A stretch of DNA of 64,000 nucleotides from Alistipes onderdonkii. Lineage in GTDB: Bacteria > Bacteroidota > Bacteroidia > Bacteroidales > Rikenellaceae. The position numbers were made by a program, and so were the translations under genes. Below the pieces are notes generated by a model. The model saw only the letters and a list, made by a program, of their open reading frames with translations, did no database searches and had not been told where the DNA came from. Below are positions 27,393 to 35,802 of the stretch, piece after piece. The stretch is from contig NZ_CP102251.1 in assembly GCF_025145285.1 (NCBI RefSeq), positions 2,108,001 through 2,172,000 of the forward strand, written 5' to 3'. Every line of letters starts with the position of its first letter. The stretch's first letter is position 1.

Positions 27393-29009
27393 ATGATAAA
27401 AAGAAACTTCCGTATCACAGTTGTTTTCCTGTTTGGCCTGTGCCTTGGGGGCTGCAACGCTCTGCAAAAATATTCTTCGGCCGATTCCGAAGGCTGGGTC
27501 ACTCTCTCCTCCCTGATGGATGAAATGGGCGATCCCCAGGCCGATGCGTGTTTCCCGGAGCCTTATTATGAGGCTCGTCAACTGACGAGTTACGATCGCC
27601 GGTCACTGCTTCCGGGAACCCCGTGGTGGCATGCCAATGACGACTGGGCCGGATTCGAACGCTATGAAGCCAACGACGGCCGGGTTGAACGCGTGCTTTT
27701 CGACGAGCAGGGTCCCGGAGCCATTACACGTATCATTACGACCGGTGGGGCCGGTACGGCTAACCTGCGGTTCTATTTCGACGGGGAGCAGCATCCCAGT
27801 ATTGTAATCCCAAGTTTCGATATTTCCAAATTCCCCGTGGAAATTCCCTCGGGAATGATCTATATGCACGAGCATTATCCCCGCTTCCAGGGAGCATCCT
27901 TCTATTACCCGATCCCCTATGCCAGGCGGTGTAAAATCACGGTCGACGATCTGAACCGCGGCTATGTCTACCATGTCAATTACCGGACTTATGCTCCGGG
28001 GACGAAAGTGCGGACATTTACGGTGGAAGAGGCTCGCAAACTCCGGGCGAAAGCAGCCGAAGCCGGCCGGAGGCTGGAGAATCCGGTCAGCTGCGCGGAA
28101 AACGGCATCCAGACCGAGGGAACGTTACCTGCGGGTGGAAAATTGGGATTAGACCTTCCCGCAGGCGAAAATGCCGTGCGTACGCTCATGGTCGATATCG
28201 GCGGATTTACCCCCGGGACTTACGGGCAGCTTATGCGCGGTATCATCGTGCGGATGGATTTCGACGACACGCAGACCGTCCGGGTTCCGTTGTCCGATCT
28301 CTCCGGCGCCGGAATGGGGGCTCCGCGGGTCGATAATTATTATATGGCTGCCGATGGCCAGGGGCGGGTAATCCTCCGTTTCGTGATGCCTTATCGCAGC
28401 TCTGCACGCGTCGAACTCGAGAATATCACCTCCTATGATGCAAAAGCGACGCTGTCCGCCAATGTATCCCCGTGGAAGTGGTACGACAATACGCTCTATT
28501 TCCATGCTTCGTGGCGGCAGGAAAACGGCCTGGAAACCAACAAAGGGCTCGACTACGACATGGCCTCGTTGTCCGGGCGGGGGGTATTCAAAGGCGATGT
28601 GCTTTCGCTTTATAACTGGTGCCCGCGCTGGTACGGCGAAGGCGATGAACATATCTGGGTCGATGGCGAATCGTTCCCCTCGCATTTCGGATGCGGGACG
28701 GAGGATTATTACAATACCACCTATGCCCCGATCCATGTGTACCATTTTCCGTTCGGCGGGGCACCCCGTGAGGATGACGAGGCTTCGCGCGGCTATAACA
28801 CGTTCGTCCGTGTCCGCGGGCTGGATGCGATACCGTTCGATAAGAGTCTGAAATTCGAGTTCGAACTCATCAGCTGGGACGGAGGCAAAGTCGATTACTC
28901 GTCAACGGTATTCTGGTATGGGGATCTGACTTCTGCGGCACTCACGGCTTCGGCGGATGAAGCTGCGCTTTATTCGCTTCCGGAACCGATTTACACAAAT
29001 AATAAATAA
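27393..29009 (+). CDS. GH172 (DUF2961) glycoside hydrolase lipoprotein, 538 aa
   Basis: The family includes difructose dianhydride I synthase/hydrolase and exo-acting arabinofuranosidases, so its members handle furanose sugars. The lipobox is LGGC (Cys 21). Family features are WWHANDDWAGFERYE (about residues 75-90), FDEQGPGAITRI, and the conserved acidic segment FGCGTEDYYN in the C-terminal half. The protein should work on the periplasmic or surface side. It follows the MFS gene by 24 bases, and its stop overlaps the start of the GH32-like gene in TAATG, implying coupled translation. Confidence 0.88.
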   Translation: MIKRNFRITVVFLFGLCLGGCNALQKYSSADSEGWVTLSSLMDEMGDPQADACFPEPYYEARQLTSYDRRSLLPGTPWWHANDDWAGFERYEANDGRVERVLFDEQGPGAITRIITTGGAGTANLRFYFDGEQHPSIVIPSFDISKFPVEIPSGMIYMHEHYPRFQGASFYYPIPYARRCKITVDDLNRGYVYHVNYRTYAPGTKVRTFTVEEARKLRAKAAEAGRRLENPVSCAENGIQTEGTLPAGGKLGLDLPAGENAVRTLMVDIGGFTPGTYGQLMRGIIVRMDFDDTQTVRVPLSDLSGAGMGAPRVDNYYMAADGQGRVILRFVMPYRSSARVELENITSYDAKATLSANVSPWKWYDNTLYFHASWRQENGLETNKGLDYDMASLSGRGVFKGDVLSLYNWCPRWYGEGDEHIWVDGESFPSHFGCGTEDYYNTTYAPIHVYHFPFGGAPREDDEASRGYNTFVRVRGLDAIPFDKSLKFEFELISWDGGKVDYSSTVFWYGDLTSAALTASADEAALYSLPEPIYTNNK

Positions 29010-30487
29010 TGATGGCAATGAAAAAATTATTGGCACTTATTCCGTTGGCTTCACTGCATCTGGCCGTAGCGCAGGTACGCGACTACGACCCCTCGGTGCA
29101 GCCTGTCGACCGTATTCAATATTTCAAACCCGCGGAATCCCACCTTTTTGTCGGCGATTGCATGCCTTTCGATTATCGCGGTACATTTTATCTTTATTGG
29201 CTTATCGATGAAGGCCATCATGCCGGACTTGGCGGTTTGGGCGGACATCAGTGGGCGCTGAGTACATCGGAAGATATGGTGCATTGGAAACATTATCCCG
29301 TGGCCTTGGGGATTGACAACGACTGGGAAAAGTCGATTTGCACGGGATCTGTCATAGACGTTGACAGCGCGGTTTATGCATTCTATTCTACGCGTGTGAA
29401 AGATGATGCGGGTGTGCACGAGCAATTGAGCTTCGCAGTCAGCCATGACGGGGGATTCAACTTTGAAAAGCAAACTCCCAATCCGTTTTTCATTACGCCG
29501 GAACGGTATGAATCCCGGAATTTCCGTGATCCCAAGGTATTTCGCGGGGAAGACGGAGCCTATCACCTTTTCATTTCGAGTTATGAAAAGAATATTCCGT
29601 TGTCCGGGTTCGGAGGATGTTTGGTGCATCTCGTTTCGGAAGACCTGAAAACATGGCGTGAGGTGGATCCTGTACTTACCGGACAGGTCGGAGTGCCCGA
29701 ATGCAGCGATTATTTCCTTTGGAAGGGGTGGTATTATCTCCTGTATAGCGTCGGGGGCGATACCTATTATGTCCGTTCGAAAAAACCGTTCGGCCCGTGG
29801 GAATACCCATCTTCCCAGGCTTTCGTAGAGGGATGGGCCAATGTATACAAAACGGCACCGTTGAAGGACGGGCGCCGGGTCGCCGCAGCTTTCATACCCT
29901 GGCGTGGGGACGGTCGGGATCACGGGGGGCGGAATTTCGGTGGCAACCTGTTGCTCCGCGAAGTTTTCCAAGGGCGCGACGGGATGCTCTATACGCGGTT
30001 CCTCGAAGAGGCGCTCCCGTCTGCCGAACCGATACCTGTTTCCCTGTTCCGCTCTTTCGGGGATCGTACTCCTATCCTGAAAGACGATGCATTCGAACTG
30101 GCTGCGCCGGATGGAACACAAAGTGCTTTCCTTACGGATCTTCCCGCGAGCTACCGGTTGACGATGACTGTGGATCCCCGGTCATCGTACGATGAAGCCG
30201 GACTTTTTATCCGGGCCAAAGACAATGCGGATCGGGGTTATAAACTGGAACTGAATGCATTGAAACGTATGGTGCTGTTGCATAATCTGCGGATCGAAGG
30301 CGTGACGGGGCTAGATAAGAAGCTTTCACTCGATATCGTCGTCCGCGAAGACATGATCGACGTCTGCATCGGCGGCCGCCGGTGCGTGGTCAACCGGTTG
30401 CCCGAATCCAAGGGACGGGACGTGTTCTTTTTCGTGAAAAACGGGACGGTCGAATTCCGGGACTTGCATTTGAAGAAACTGAACTGA
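29009..30487 (+). CDS. GH32-like exported glycoside hydrolase, 492 aa
   Basis: This is a five-bladed beta-propeller enzyme resembling GH32 fructosidases. It has a signal peptide (about 1-21). The nucleophile position WMNDPNG of GH32 appears as FVGDCMPFD (Asp 50), the HQWALSTSEDMVHWKHYPVAL block matches the next conserved motif, FRDPKVF carries the RDP stabiliser and VPECSDYF the acid/base EC motif. A C-terminal beta-sandwich follows. The WMNDPNG motif is strongly altered, so specificity may differ from ordinary levanases or inulinases. It is the last gene of the operon. Confidence 0.8.
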   Translation: MMAMKKLLALIPLASLHLAVAQVRDYDPSVQPVDRIQYFKPAESHLFVGDCMPFDYRGTFYLYWLIDEGHHAGLGGLGGHQWALSTSEDMVHWKHYPVALGIDNDWEKSICTGSVIDVDSAVYAFYSTRVKDDAGVHEQLSFAVSHDGGFNFEKQTPNPFFITPERYESRNFRDPKVFRGEDGAYHLFISSYEKNIPLSGFGGCLVHLVSEDLKTWREVDPVLTGQVGVPECSDYFLWKGWYYLLYSVGGDTYYVRSKKPFGPWEYPSSQAFVEGWANVYKTAPLKDGRRVAAAFIPWRGDGRDHGGRNFGGNLLLREVFQGRDGMLYTRFLEEALPSAEPIPVSLFRSFGDRTPILKDDAFELAAPDGTQSAFLTDLPASYRLTMTVDPRSSYDEAGLFIRAKDNADRGYKLELNALKRMVLLHNLRIEGVTGLDKKLSLDIVVREDMIDVCIGGRRCVVNRLPESKGRDVFFFVKNGTVEFRDLHLKKLN

Positions 30488-30536
30488 GAAATAAGATAGA
30501 ACAAAACCGGGAGAATTTACCTCTCTTTAGAAAATA

Positions 30537-30570
30537 TGAAAGCGACCTCTTTTCGGGTCGCTTTCATTAT
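30537..30570 (+). terminator. terminator of the polysaccharide utilisation operon
   Basis: An 11-bp stem (30537-30547 and 30556-30566) is followed by a short TTAT. The T tract is weak on both strands, so efficiency is uncertain. Confidence 0.65.
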
Positions 30571-30720
30571 CCGGGAAATAAGTTGTCACAGGTCTTAAAT
30601 TATATTTTCTTTGTCGCGAATAGCCGGACGCCGCATAATCACCCAGATTGCAGCATTTCCGTTTCTCGATCCGTGTTTTCGGACGCTGCAAATTTCTTTT
30701 TCGCTTGCCATCCGCTCCCG

Positions 30721-31371
30721 TCACCCCAGCCGCCGGCTTGCCGCGATGATCTCGGCCATCGTGAAATCCTCGGGGTTGTCGATGTCCAACCCTTCGATGC
30801 GGTCGACGACGGCCATGTAGGGCTTCTCCCCGATGCGGCGCCCGCGGCCGCACCAGAGCGTGCGCGGGAAAATGAAAAATGCGCTGGTTTCTATATAGAC
30901 CGGCTCTATGGTCTGCGTGCGGGGGATGTCGTCCAGCGCATAGTTGAGCGGCCGGCCTTCGAACCAGGCGAAGGTCTGTATCTTCTCGGCGCTGAACGCC
31001 GAATCGTATTCCCCCGACCGCACGTGCCGCAGGGCGTCCGCCACGGTCTGCGCGCGGATGAACGGCGAGGTGGCGTGCGCCAGCACGTAGAGGTCGGCCT
31101 CGACGTCGGCCGTGAAACTGTCGTAGATCTCCCGCCCGAGCGTCGTATCACGGTCGAGGCCGGGGCTGCGGCGCAGGAAACGCACGCCTCGGGGCAGGTA
31201 TTCGCAGATGCGTTCGTCGCTGCAATAGGCGTACACCTCGTTGATCTCCCCGATGTCGGCGAGCGTCCGCAGGATATGGCACATCAGCGGTTCGCCGCCC
31301 AGCAGGCGGAGGTTTTTGCCCGCTACCCGCTGGCTGTTGAGGCGTAAGGGGACGAATGCTACTGTTTTCAT
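30721..31371 (-). CDS. acylneuraminate/KDO-type cytidylyltransferase, 216 aa
   Basis: This enzyme family activates acidic nine- or eight-carbon sugars as CMP-sugars for surface glycans. The nucleotide-binding start AFVPLRLNSQRVAGKNLRLL matches the family P-loop-like motif, followed by HATSPFI and a C-terminal DRIEGLDIDNPEDF metal-site region. It is shorter than full NeuA proteins, so the sugar is not assigned. It follows the LuxE-like gene by 120 bases on the same strand, suggesting a shared role in making a modified sugar. Confidence 0.85.
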   Translation of the reverse strand: MKTVAFVPLRLNSQRVAGKNLRLLGGEPLMCHILRTLADIGEINEVYAYCSDERICEYLPRGVRFLRRSPGLDRDTTLGREIYDSFTADVEADLYVLAHATSPFIRAQTVADALRHVRSGEYDSAFSAEKIQTFAWFEGRPLNYALDDIPRTQTIEPVYIETSAFFIFPRTLWCGRGRRIGEKPYMAVVDRIEGLDIDNPEDFTMAEIIAASRRLG

Positions 31372-31491
31372 CGCTATCTCTCTTTTTTGTCGGTCTGTGT
31401 CAATGCCCTTCCCCCTCTTGTCGGTCGCTGCTGCCGGAGTCCCGCGAAGGACACCGGCCCGCGGACTGTGGCCGGGAGCTTTGCATGTAAA

Positions 31492-32457
31492 TTATTGCAC
31501 CAGCAGGTTGCAACCCCTGATGTCGCTGTGGTCGATGCGTCCTTCTACCTCGAACGCTCCGTCGGCAGCCACGCGCCCTACGTCCTGGGTCTGGATGAAG
31601 GCGCATGACCACCACGAAGCCAGGTCGGCGATGTCCAGCCCGCCGCGGGAGCCTGCCGGCAGGCGGTCGAACGGATCGTTCACGTCGCGTGCCGCGACCC
31701 GCATCCAGGCCGGGCAGCGGAAGATGTTCCCGCCCTGCGAGTAGGCCTGCGATGTGAGTTCCGCCATGCCGTATTCGGAGTGTATCCTGTCTACTCCGAA
31801 TGCGTCGCACAGGATTTTGTGGAATTCCGCTTTGGGGATCTCCTCGCGGTATCCCTTCATGCCGCCCGTCTCCATGACGACCGTGTCGTCCAGCTTCGGG
31901 GCGTAACGCTCCGCCAAATCCCAGAGCGCATAGCTTACGCCCAGCAGGATCTTGGGCTTGGGGTCGCGGCGCATCGCCTCCAGCAGGGCTTCGTAGTCGT
32001 CGAGGTAAAAGCCGCCCGAGCCGCAGTCGGCGATCAGCCGGTCGGCCATGTAGACCAGCGACGAGCCTTTGCGCCGCAGGTAGTTGGGCAGCAGTGCATA
32101 GAGGCTCCACCGTGCAGGTTCGCCGTAGAACGTCCGGAACGAAGCGCGGAACGCCTGTTCGTAGAGCGCCAGCGAGCGCATCGGGTGGCGCGACGAGGTC
32201 ATGCCGGTGGTGGCCGACGAGGTGAAGACCGCTTCGGGCTCCGTGCCGCCGCAATACACTTCGTGGGTCTTGAACAGCCCGATCGGCAGGTAGGGGATCG
32301 CATCCGCCGTCCGCACCTCCCCGGGCTGTACGCCGATCAGGGACAGATACTCGCGGTAGGGCGCGCATTCCGCAGCCTGGCGCCGGAATACCTCCAGCGC
32401 CGCCGCTTCGAAAGCCGCTTCATCCGTGATGCGGAATATGTCGTCGGGAGTTATCAT
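31492..32457 (-). CDS. LuxE-like acyl-protein synthetase, 321 aa
   Basis: The protein resembles the acyl-protein synthetase/LuxE family of the ANL adenylating superfamily, often found in sugar-modification gene sets. The adenylation-type loop is SSATTGMTSSRHP, with a later METGGMKGYREE and HSEYGMAELTSQAYS and a C-terminal GRIDHSDIRGCNLLV. I chose the ATG at 32457, because an exact promoter (32462-32494) occupies the sequence before it; a reading frame starting at 32541 would have to be translated through that promoter. The acyl substrate is unknown. Confidence 0.85.
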   Translation of the reverse strand: MITPDDIFRITDEAAFEAAALEVFRRQAAECAPYREYLSLIGVQPGEVRTADAIPYLPIGLFKTHEVYCGGTEPEAVFTSSATTGMTSSRHPMRSLALYEQAFRASFRTFYGEPARWSLYALLPNYLRRKGSSLVYMADRLIADCGSGGFYLDDYEALLEAMRRDPKPKILLGVSYALWDLAERYAPKLDDTVVMETGGMKGYREEIPKAEFHKILCDAFGVDRIHSEYGMAELTSQAYSQGGNIFRCPAWMRVAARDVNDPFDRLPAGSRGGLDIADLASWWSCAFIQTQDVGRVAADGAFEVEGRIDHSDIRGCNLLVQ

Positions 32458-32461
32458 CCCT

Positions 32462-32494
32462 GCAAAGGTACGCAAAATCGGCGTTCCGGTCAAA
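32462..32494 (-). promoter_or_regulatory. exact promoter of the LuxE-like gene with near-leaderless start
   Basis: On the minus strand TTTTG ends at 32491, a 20-base spacer follows, then TACCTTTGC at 32470-32462. The ATG comes only 4 bases later. Confidence 0.85.
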
Positions 32495-32610
32495 ATAATT
32501 TTCGGCACTGCCGTCCCCGTCGTCCTCCTGTCCCCTATCATCCCTCCGAGCCATCCCTGGCAGCCGCTTCCTCACCCGCTTCCCCATGCTGTCCAGCCCT
32601 GCGATGAAAC

Positions 32611-32654
32611 AAAAAATCCATAACCGGAGCCTTTTCCGGGCTCCGATTACGGAT
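32611..32654 (-). terminator. infC terminator
   Basis: A 16-bp stem (32616-32631 and 32639-32654) with two G-U pairs on the minus strand precedes six T. It closes the transcript directly after infC. Confidence 0.92.
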
Positions 32655-32697
32655 CGTTATGAATTCTGCGCGGCGGTGTCCGGCCGCCGCCAAGACC

Positions 32698-33318
32698 TTA
32701 CTTCTTGCTTTTCGGCGCAAGCATCATGTTCATCTTCTTGCCGTCGAGCTTGGGCATCATCTCCACTTTGGCCACCTCCTCGAGGTCGGTTGCGAAGCGC
32801 AGCAGCAGGATTTCGCCCTGCTCCTTGAAGACGATCGAACGGCCGCGGAAGAAGACGTAAGCCTTGACTTTGGCCCCCTCCTTGAGGAAGTTCTGCGCGT
32901 GCTTGAGTTTGAAATTGTAGTCGTGGTCGTCGGTCTGGGGCCCGAAGCGGATCTCCTTCACGACCACTTTCGTCTGATTGGCCTTCAGTTCCTTGGCTTT
33001 CTTCTTTTGCTGGTAAAGGAATTTCTGGTAATCGTCGATGCGGCATACGGGGGGCTCGGCCTTCGGAGAGATCTCGATCAGGTCGAGTTCCAGTTCGTCG
33101 GCGAGTTTGAGCGCATCGCGGATCGGCAGAACCTGCGGCTGGCCGACGTTGTCGCCGACCACACGCACTTCCGGAGCCGTGATCTCGTTGTTGATCCGGT
33201 GGGGGTTCTCCTTGACGGGCGGACGGCGCCCGAAGCGGTTGTTGGCATTGGCTGCCGGTTTCGGTCTGTTATTCCCGGGGGTAAACGGCCTCGGCGGGAA
33301 TGGTTTCGGTGCTGCGAT
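32698..33318 (-). CDS. infC: translation initiation factor IF-3, non-AUG start
   Basis: IF-3 keeps the 30S subunit free and checks start codons. The C-terminal domain (KEIRFGPQTDDHDYNFKLKHA, AYVFFRGRSIVFKEQG) and the N-terminal domain (HRINNEITAPEVRVVGDN) are both clear. The N-terminal domain lies upstream of the first GTG (33168), and no ATG, GTG or TTG occurs between it and an in-frame TAA at 33334-33336. The start must therefore be ATC at 33318 or ATA at 33330. Rare start codons are the known basis of IF-3 autoregulation. From ATC the protein has 206 aa with a Pro/Asn-rich N-terminal extension. It follows thrS by about 36 bases. Confidence 0.93.
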   Translation of the reverse strand: MAAPKPFPPRPFTPGNNRPKPAANANNRFGRRPPVKENPHRINNEITAPEVRVVGDNVGQPQVLPIRDALKLADELELDLIEISPKAEPPVCRIDDYQKFLYQQKKKAKELKANQTKVVVKEIRFGPQTDDHDYNFKLKHAQNFLKEGAKVKAYVFFRGRSIVFKEQGEILLLRFATDLEEVAKVEMMPKLDGKKMNMMLAPKSKK

Positions 33319-33354
33319 AGTTGTACGTATTAGTTAAGTTAATAATGTGTTCTT

Positions 33355-35307
33355 TTATTTCTTTTCCAGTTTGTTGGCGTCGATCTCCTCTTTGACCAGC
33401 CCGGTGATCAGGTCGCGGAACGCTTCCATCGTCATCTGGCCCTTGTCGCCCTCGCCTTGTGCACGGACGGATACGAGGCCCTCGGCCTCCTCCTTCTCGC
33501 CGACGATCAGCAGGTAGGGGACGCGTTTCAGTTCGTTGTCGCGGATTTTGCGGCCGATTTTCTCGTTGCGGTCGTCGACTTCGGTGCGGACGTCGTTGCG
33601 GTTCAGGTATTCGGCCACCTTCTGCGCATAATCGTTGAACTTCTCCGAGATCGGGAGTACCACGACCTGCTGGGGCGAGAGCCACAGCGGGAACTTACCG
33701 CCCGTGTGCTCGAGCAGCACGGCCACGAAACGCTCCATCGAGCCGAACGGCGCACGGTGGATCATGATCGGGCGGTGCAGTTTGTCGTCGGCGCCCTTGT
33801 ACGTCAGGTCGAAACGCTCCGGCAGGTTGTAGTCCACCTGGATGGTGCCCAGCTGCCATTTGCGGCCGATGGCATCCTTGACCATGAAGTCCAGCTTCGG
33901 GCCGTAGAATGCGGCTTCGCCCAGCTCCACGACGGTCGTGAGCCCTTTCTCCCTGGCTGCCTGCATGATGGCGCTTTCAGCCTTCTCCCAGTTCTCGTCC
34001 GAACCGATGTACTTCTCCTTGTTATTGGGGTCGCGGAGCGAAATCTGTGCCGTATAGTTGTCGAACTTCAGCGTCTTGAAGATGTAAAGCACGATGTCGA
34101 TCACGCGCTCGAACTCTTCGAGCAGCTGGTCGGGACGTACGAACAGGTGCGCGTCGTCCTGCGTGAACCCGCGCACGCGCGTCAGCCCGTGCAGCTCGCC
34201 CGACTGCTCGTAGCGGTAGACGGTCCCGAACTCCGCCAGGCGGACGGGCAGCTCCTTGTACGAGCGGGGCTTCGAACGGTAGATCTCGCAGTGGTGCGGG
34301 CAGTTCATCGGCTTGAGCAGGTATTCCTCGCCTTCGATCGGAGTGTGGATAGGCTGGAACGAGTCCTTGCCGTATTTGGCGTAGTGGCCCGAGGTCACGT
34401 ACAATTCCTTGTTGCCGATATGCGGGGTAATCACCTGCTGGTAGCCGTATTCCTTCTGCACGCCCCGCAGGAACTGCTCCAGACGGTCGCGCAGTGCGGC
34501 GCCCTTGGGCAGCCACAGGGGCAGGCCCTGTCCCACGCGCTGCGAGAAACAGAACAGTTCGAGGTCTTTGCCCAGCTTGCGGTGGTCGCGCTTCTTGGCC
34601 TCCTCCATCATCACGAGGTATTCGTCGAGCATCGACTTCTTGGGGAACGAGATGCCGTAGATGCGGGTCAGCATCTTGTTCTTCTCGTTGCCGCGCCAGT
34701 ATGCCCCGGCTACCGAAGTCAGTTTCAGGGCCTTGATGTAGCCCGTGTTGGGGATGTGCGGCCCCCGGCAGAGGTCGGTGAACGCACCGTTGGTATAGAA
34801 TGAGATGGTGCCGTCCTGCAAGTCCGTAATCAGTTCTACCTTGTACTGGTCGCCCTTCTCGGTGAAGGTCTTGAGTGCTTCGGCCTTGGGGACTTCGCGG
34901 CGGACGAGCTGCTCCTTGTTGCGGGAAAGCTCCTGCATCTTCTGCTCGATTTTGGGCAGGTCGGCCTCGGTGATCGGCGTCGGCGAATCGACGTCGTAGT
35001 AGAAGCCGTTTTCGATGGCCGGGCCGATACCGAACTTGATGCCCGGGTAGAGTGCCTCGAGGGCTTCGGCCAGCAGGTGGGACGAGGTGTGCCAGAAGGC
35101 GTGCTTGCCCTCTTCGTCCTCCCATTTGTAGAATTTGACCGAGGCGTCCTCCTCGATCGGGCGCATCATGTCCACGGTTGCGCCGTTTACCGAGGCCGCC
35201 AGGGAGTCAGCAGCTAAACGAGGGCTGATGCTCTCTGCGATTTGGAAGGCAGTCGTCCCTTTGGCGAACTCCCTCACCGAACCGTCGGGAAAAGTGATTT
35301 TGATCAT
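33355..35307 (-). CDS. thrS: threonyl-tRNA synthetase
   Basis: This class II synthetase charges tRNA-Thr. The order is an N-terminal TGS domain (1-60), an editing domain with HTSSHLLAEAL (about 73-83), the catalytic core with motif 2 RLAEFGTVYRYEQSGEL and motif 3 GSMERFVAVLLEH, and a C-terminal anticodon-binding domain. The length of 650 aa is normal. It shares an operon with infC (downstream) and follows a small membrane-protein gene by 83 bases. Confidence 0.97.
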   Translation of the reverse strand: MIKITFPDGSVREFAKGTTAFQIAESISPRLAADSLAASVNGATVDMMRPIEEDASVKFYKWEDEEGKHAFWHTSSHLLAEALEALYPGIKFGIGPAIENGFYYDVDSPTPITEADLPKIEQKMQELSRNKEQLVRREVPKAEALKTFTEKGDQYKVELITDLQDGTISFYTNGAFTDLCRGPHIPNTGYIKALKLTSVAGAYWRGNEKNKMLTRIYGISFPKKSMLDEYLVMMEEAKKRDHRKLGKDLELFCFSQRVGQGLPLWLPKGAALRDRLEQFLRGVQKEYGYQQVITPHIGNKELYVTSGHYAKYGKDSFQPIHTPIEGEEYLLKPMNCPHHCEIYRSKPRSYKELPVRLAEFGTVYRYEQSGELHGLTRVRGFTQDDAHLFVRPDQLLEEFERVIDIVLYIFKTLKFDNYTAQISLRDPNNKEKYIGSDENWEKAESAIMQAAREKGLTTVVELGEAAFYGPKLDFMVKDAIGRKWQLGTIQVDYNLPERFDLTYKGADDKLHRPIMIHRAPFGSMERFVAVLLEHTGGKFPLWLSPQQVVVLPISEKFNDYAQKVAEYLNRNDVRTEVDDRNEKIGRKIRDNELKRVPYLLIVGEKEEAEGLVSVRAQGEGDKGQMTMEAFRDLITGLVKEEIDANKLEKK

Positions 35308-35390
35308 AAAAAAATTATAAAGTTAAGTTTTCGGGGCCTTCGGCGCTTCCACAATTACGAGACGGAATACGCTTCCGGGTTGTCCGGTGT

Positions 35391-35801
35391 TTATCGTTTT
35401 TTCTCTTCCGGCTGCCGCGCTGTGCGTGCTGCCGTGCCTTTGCCCGTCGTGTTTCCGGCCTGTGTTTCTCCGGCCTGTGTTTCTCCGACCGCCGGCCCTG
35501 CAATCCCCGCGTCTTTGGCCGCCGTGTTCCCGGTCTGTGTCTCTCCGGTTCGTGTTTCTTCGGCCGCCTGTTTCCCGGCTCCCGCATCTTTGGCCGCAGC
35601 GTTTACAGCCTCCTGCCCGCGGCGCCCTTCCCGGATCATCGCCGTCCCGGCGCCGATACCCAGCAGTACGGTCAGTTCCCCGGATGCCAGCTTCCAGAAC
35701 TCCGTGTCGCCGAAAAAGTAATCGCAGAGCCATGCTCCTCCGAGCAATACCCATATGGCCACGAACCCGACCCCGATGCGGATCTTTTTTTGCGGCGTCA
35801 T
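35391..35801 (-). CDS. small membrane protein with repetitive tail, 136 aa
   Basis: I do not recognise a named family. Two hydrophobic segments (about residues 8-27 and 37-53) are followed by a hydrophilic, low-complexity tail built of repeats such as AAKDAG and GETQ(A/T)G. At DNA level the tail contains adjacent near-identical 15-base repeats around 35451-35490. The start codon is one base after the pdxA stop (TAGTATG) and a GGAGG lies seven bases upstream within the pdxA end, so translation is coupled. Confidence 0.72.
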   Translation of the reverse strand: MTPQKKIRIGVGFVAIWVLLGGAWLCDYFFGDTEFWKLASGELTVLLGIGAGTAMIREGRRGQEAVNAAAKDAGAGKQAAEETRTGETQTGNTAAKDAGIAGPAVGETQAGETQAGNTTGKGTAARTARQPEEKKR

Positions 35802-35802
35802 A

